9,037 nt of DNA from a bacterium (GTDB taxonomy: Bacteria; BMS3Abin14). This document shows positions 7,149 to 9,037 of the stretch, piece after piece; position 1 is the stretch's first letter, and each line of letters starts with the position of its first letter. Both the position numbers and the translations under genes were made by a program. Below the pieces are notes generated by a model. The model searched no databases, had not been told where the DNA came from, and was given only the letters and a program-made list of their open reading frames with translations. The stretch covers positions 1,911,867 through 1,920,903 of the forward strand of contig CP070682.1 in NCBI GenBank assembly GCA_020352595.1, given 5' to 3'.

Positions 7149-9037
7149 CTAGGTGTCCAGATCACACCTCAGACAGCGGCGCGCCTCCTTGAGGGCCATC
7201 TCCTTCGTGTAGCCGAGCTCCACCTCGGCGAAATCCTTGAGCCTCTTCTCGAGTTCGGTGGTGGGCATGTCCGGCCTTGCCAGGTGCATATCCTCCTCGG
7301 TAAGCTCGAGGGCGGCCAGGTTCTCGATGTTGGGGGTGGTGACCCGGTACTGGGGGACCACCTCCTCGCCGCGCAGGAAAAGCTCCATGTGGGCCGCTGC
7401 GCGCTTTCCGGAACCGATGGCATCGATGACCATCCAGGGGCCGGTGACCACGTCCCCTCCAGCGAATACGCCCGGCATGTTGGTCATCTGCGTGTAGGGG
7501 TGGACCTCGAGGGTGTTCCACTTGGTGATGTTCAGGCCGTGGGCCTCTCCCAGGAACTTGAGGTCGGGCTGTCCGCTCACCGCCACGATGAGGTCGTCGA
7601 GCTCCAACTCGAACTCCGAGCCCTCGATGGGGACGGGCCGGCGGCGTCCGGAAGAGTCCGGTTCACCCAGCTCCATGCGGATGCACTCGACGGCCTTGAG
7701 CCTCTTGCCCTCGGTGATGACCCTCACGGGGGCCACAAGGGTCTCGAGTATGGCACCCTCGTGGAGGGCCTCCTCGATCTCCATGTCGTCGGCCGGCATC
7801 TCCTTGCGCGTCCTCCGGTACAGGATGGTGACGTCGGCCCCCAGGCGCAGCGCCACCCGGGTGGCGTCGATGGCGGTGTTCCCGCCTCCCACCACCCCGA
7901 CCCTCTTGCCGAGGGTCACCTCCTCGCCGAGGTTGATGCGCCTCAGGAACGAGAGGCTCTCGTGGACGCCCTCCGCGTCCTCCCCCGGGATGCCCATCTT
8001 GAGGTCCACGTGGGCTCCCGTCCCGATGAACACCGCCTCGTAGTCCCTGCGCAGTTCATCGAAGGTCACCTTCTTGCCCACCGGCGCGTTGAGATGGATC
8101 TTGACGCCCATCTTCTCGATAAGCCCGATCTCGTGCCTGAGGGTGTCCCTCGGGAGGCGGTATTCGGGGATCCCCAGCTGGAGCATCCCCCCGGCCACCG
8201 GCTGGGCCTCGAAGATCACCGGCGTGAAATCGAGCCGTGCCAGGTAATGGGCCGCCGTGAGCCCTGCGGGCCCTCCTCCGATGACGGCCACCTTGGCACC
8301 TTTGCCTGAGATCTTCGAGGTGTCCACGCGATACTTGCCGGTGGCCGCCTCCTGGGCGGCGAAATCGGAGGCCACCCTCTTGAGGGTCCTGATGCTTATG
8401 GGTTTGTCCAGCTGCCCCCGCCTGCACTTGCTCTCGCACGGATGGTGGCAGACACGGCCGCAGACGGCCGGCAGGGGGTTGGTGAGCCGGATGAGTTCCA
8501 GCGCCTCGCTGTACTTGCCCTCGGCGATGAGGGTGACGTAGGCGGGCACGTCGGTCTCGATGGGGCAGACGTGCTGGCACGGAGACGATATGATGGGCTT
8601 GCAGACCACCGCCGGGCAGCGCTTATCGATGATGTGCGACTCGTACTCGTTGCGGAAGTACCGGATGGTCGAGAGGACGGGGTTGGGGGCCGTCTGTCCC
8701 AGGCCGCACAGCGAGGTGCTCTTGATCTCGGCCCCCAGCTCCTCGAGGTTCTTCATGTCCTCCATGGTCCCCAGGCCGGAGGTGATCCTCTCGAGGATGG
8801 CCAGCATGGTCTTGGTCCCCATGCGGCAGGGGACGCACTTGCCGCAGGACTCCGCCGTGGTGAAGGACAGGAAGAACCGTGCCACGTCCACCATGCAGGT
8901 GCGGTCGTCCATGATGACGACGCCGCCGGATCCCATCATGGCACCCGCCTGGATGAGGGAGTCGTAGTCTATGGGCGTCTCGACGATGTTGGCGGGGGTG
9001 GCTTCCGGAGAGCCCGTCCATGGATCTTCCCCTTTCT
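7149..9037 (-). CDS. nuoF: NuoF C-terminal region fused to a GltD-like FAD/NAD(P)H oxidoreductase (5' end beyond right edge)
   Basis: Reading is open to the right edge; 628 residues are visible, counted from the first full codon at 9035. Residues 21-57 are the end of the NuoF nucleotide-binding part ([29 protein letters not shown]). Next is the N3-type [4Fe-4S] domain: SCGKCVPCR with C64, C67, C70, and C110 in [10 protein letters not shown]. At about 140-150 the sequence ([11 protein letters not shown]) resembles the linker that leads to a ferredoxin domain in HndC-type NuoF proteins, but it passes into a GltD-like Fe-S domain (C153, C157, C192, C196, C200, C204). An FAD-binding fold follows (GGGPAG, 253-258), then an NAD(P)-binding fold (GGGNTA, 383-388; [10 protein letters not shown], 406-415) and the closing FAD motif FAGGD (524-528). 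The protein ends in CLRC (621-624). It should pass electrons from NAD(P)H to NuoG, and the second flavin site adds another donor or acceptor route. Whether a complete FMN/NADH domain precedes the visible part cannot be seen. An internal ATG at 8939 is not the true start, since conserved NuoF residues precede it. Confidence 0.93.
   Translation of the reverse strand, partial: KGEDPWTGSPEATPANIVETPIDYDSLIQAGAMMGSGGVVIMDDRTCMVDVARFFLSFTTAESCGKCVPCRMGTKTMLAILERITSGLGTMEDMKNLEELGAEIKSTSLCGLGQTAPNPVLSTIRYFRNEYESHIIDKRCPAVVCKPIISSPCQHVCPIETDVPAYVTLIAEGKYSEALELIRLTNPLPAVCGRVCHHPCESKCRRGQLDKPISIRTLKRVASDFAAQEAATGKYRVDTSKISGKGAKVAVIGGGPAGLTAAHYLARLDFTPVIFEAQPVAGGMLQLGIPEYRLPRDTLRHEIGLIEKMGVKIHLNAPVGKKVTFDELRRDYEAVFIGTGAHVDLKMGIPGEDAEGVHESLSFLRRINLGEEVTLGKRVGVVGGGNTAIDATRVALRLGADVTILYRRTRKEMPADDMEIEEALHEGAILETLVAPVRVITEGKRLKAVECIRMELGEPDSSGRRRPVPIEGSEFELELDDLIVAVSGQPDLKFLGEAHGLNITKWNTLEVHPYTQMTNMPGVFAGGDVVTGPWMVIDAIGSGKRAAAHMELFLRGEEVVPQYRVTTPNIENLAALELTEEDMHLARPDMPTTELEKRLKDFAEVELGYTKEMALKEARRCLRCDLDT

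Noticed and set aside
7134..8309. A 391-codon plus-strand open frame opposite the NuoF-GltD gene
   Set aside because: It is the mirror of a conserved FAD/NAD(P) domain, has low-complexity His/Asp/Gly-rich sequence, and has no motif of its own.
8937..8939. ATG at 8939 as the start of a shorter oxidoreductase separate from NuoF
   Set aside because: The 32 codons before it are in frame and encode conserved NuoF sequence ([10 protein letters not shown]), so the ATG is internal.

Overview
The window is one stretch of a complex I (nuo) operon. All genes lie on the minus strand, so transcription runs from the right end to the left end. In transcription order it holds: the C-terminal part of a NuoF fused to a GltD-type FAD/NAD(P) oxidoreductase (entering at the right edge), a full NuoG of the formate-dehydrogenase-like type, a TPR protein with a zinc ribbon, NuoH, NuoI, NuoJ, NuoK, and the N-terminal half of NuoL (running off the left edge). 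NuoA-E, M and N would have to lie outside the window. Every base is either coding or in a short gap: the longest gap is 46 bases, and nuoJ and nuoK overlap by 4. I see no RNA gene, mobile element, CRISPR array, internal promoter or rho-independent terminator.

The DNA is GC-rich (about 60 percent or more by eye) with strong third-position G/C. The gene order F-G-H-I-J-K-L is the usual bacterial one. The NuoF-GltD fusion and the formate-dehydrogenase-like NuoG recall the Desulfobacterota (former Deltaproteobacteria) and related anaerobes. This placement is an inference from gene style only and is not firm.

How it would work: the fused NuoF and the Fe-S-rich NuoG form the cytoplasmic electron-input arm. 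Electrons then pass through the two [4Fe-4S] clusters of NuoI to the quinone site formed partly by NuoH. NuoJ, NuoK and NuoL form part of the membrane arm that moves protons. Key proton-path residues are present (Glu36 and Glu72 in NuoK; Glu147 and Lys232 in NuoL), so the pump looks functional.

The parts that differ from textbook complex I are all in or next to the input arm. NuoF loses its C-terminal ferredoxin region to a second flavin/NAD(P) module with an NADPH-type signature. NuoG keeps a complete molybdopterin-enzyme fold but has Gly where formate dehydrogenases have the catalytic Cys/Sec. A zinc-ribbon TPR protein sits between the input-arm and membrane-arm genes. Separately, NuoJ has Pro in place of a highly conserved Tyr in its third membrane helix. 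Together these suggest a complex I variant adapted to another donor such as NADPH, or to two donors, with its own accessory protein.
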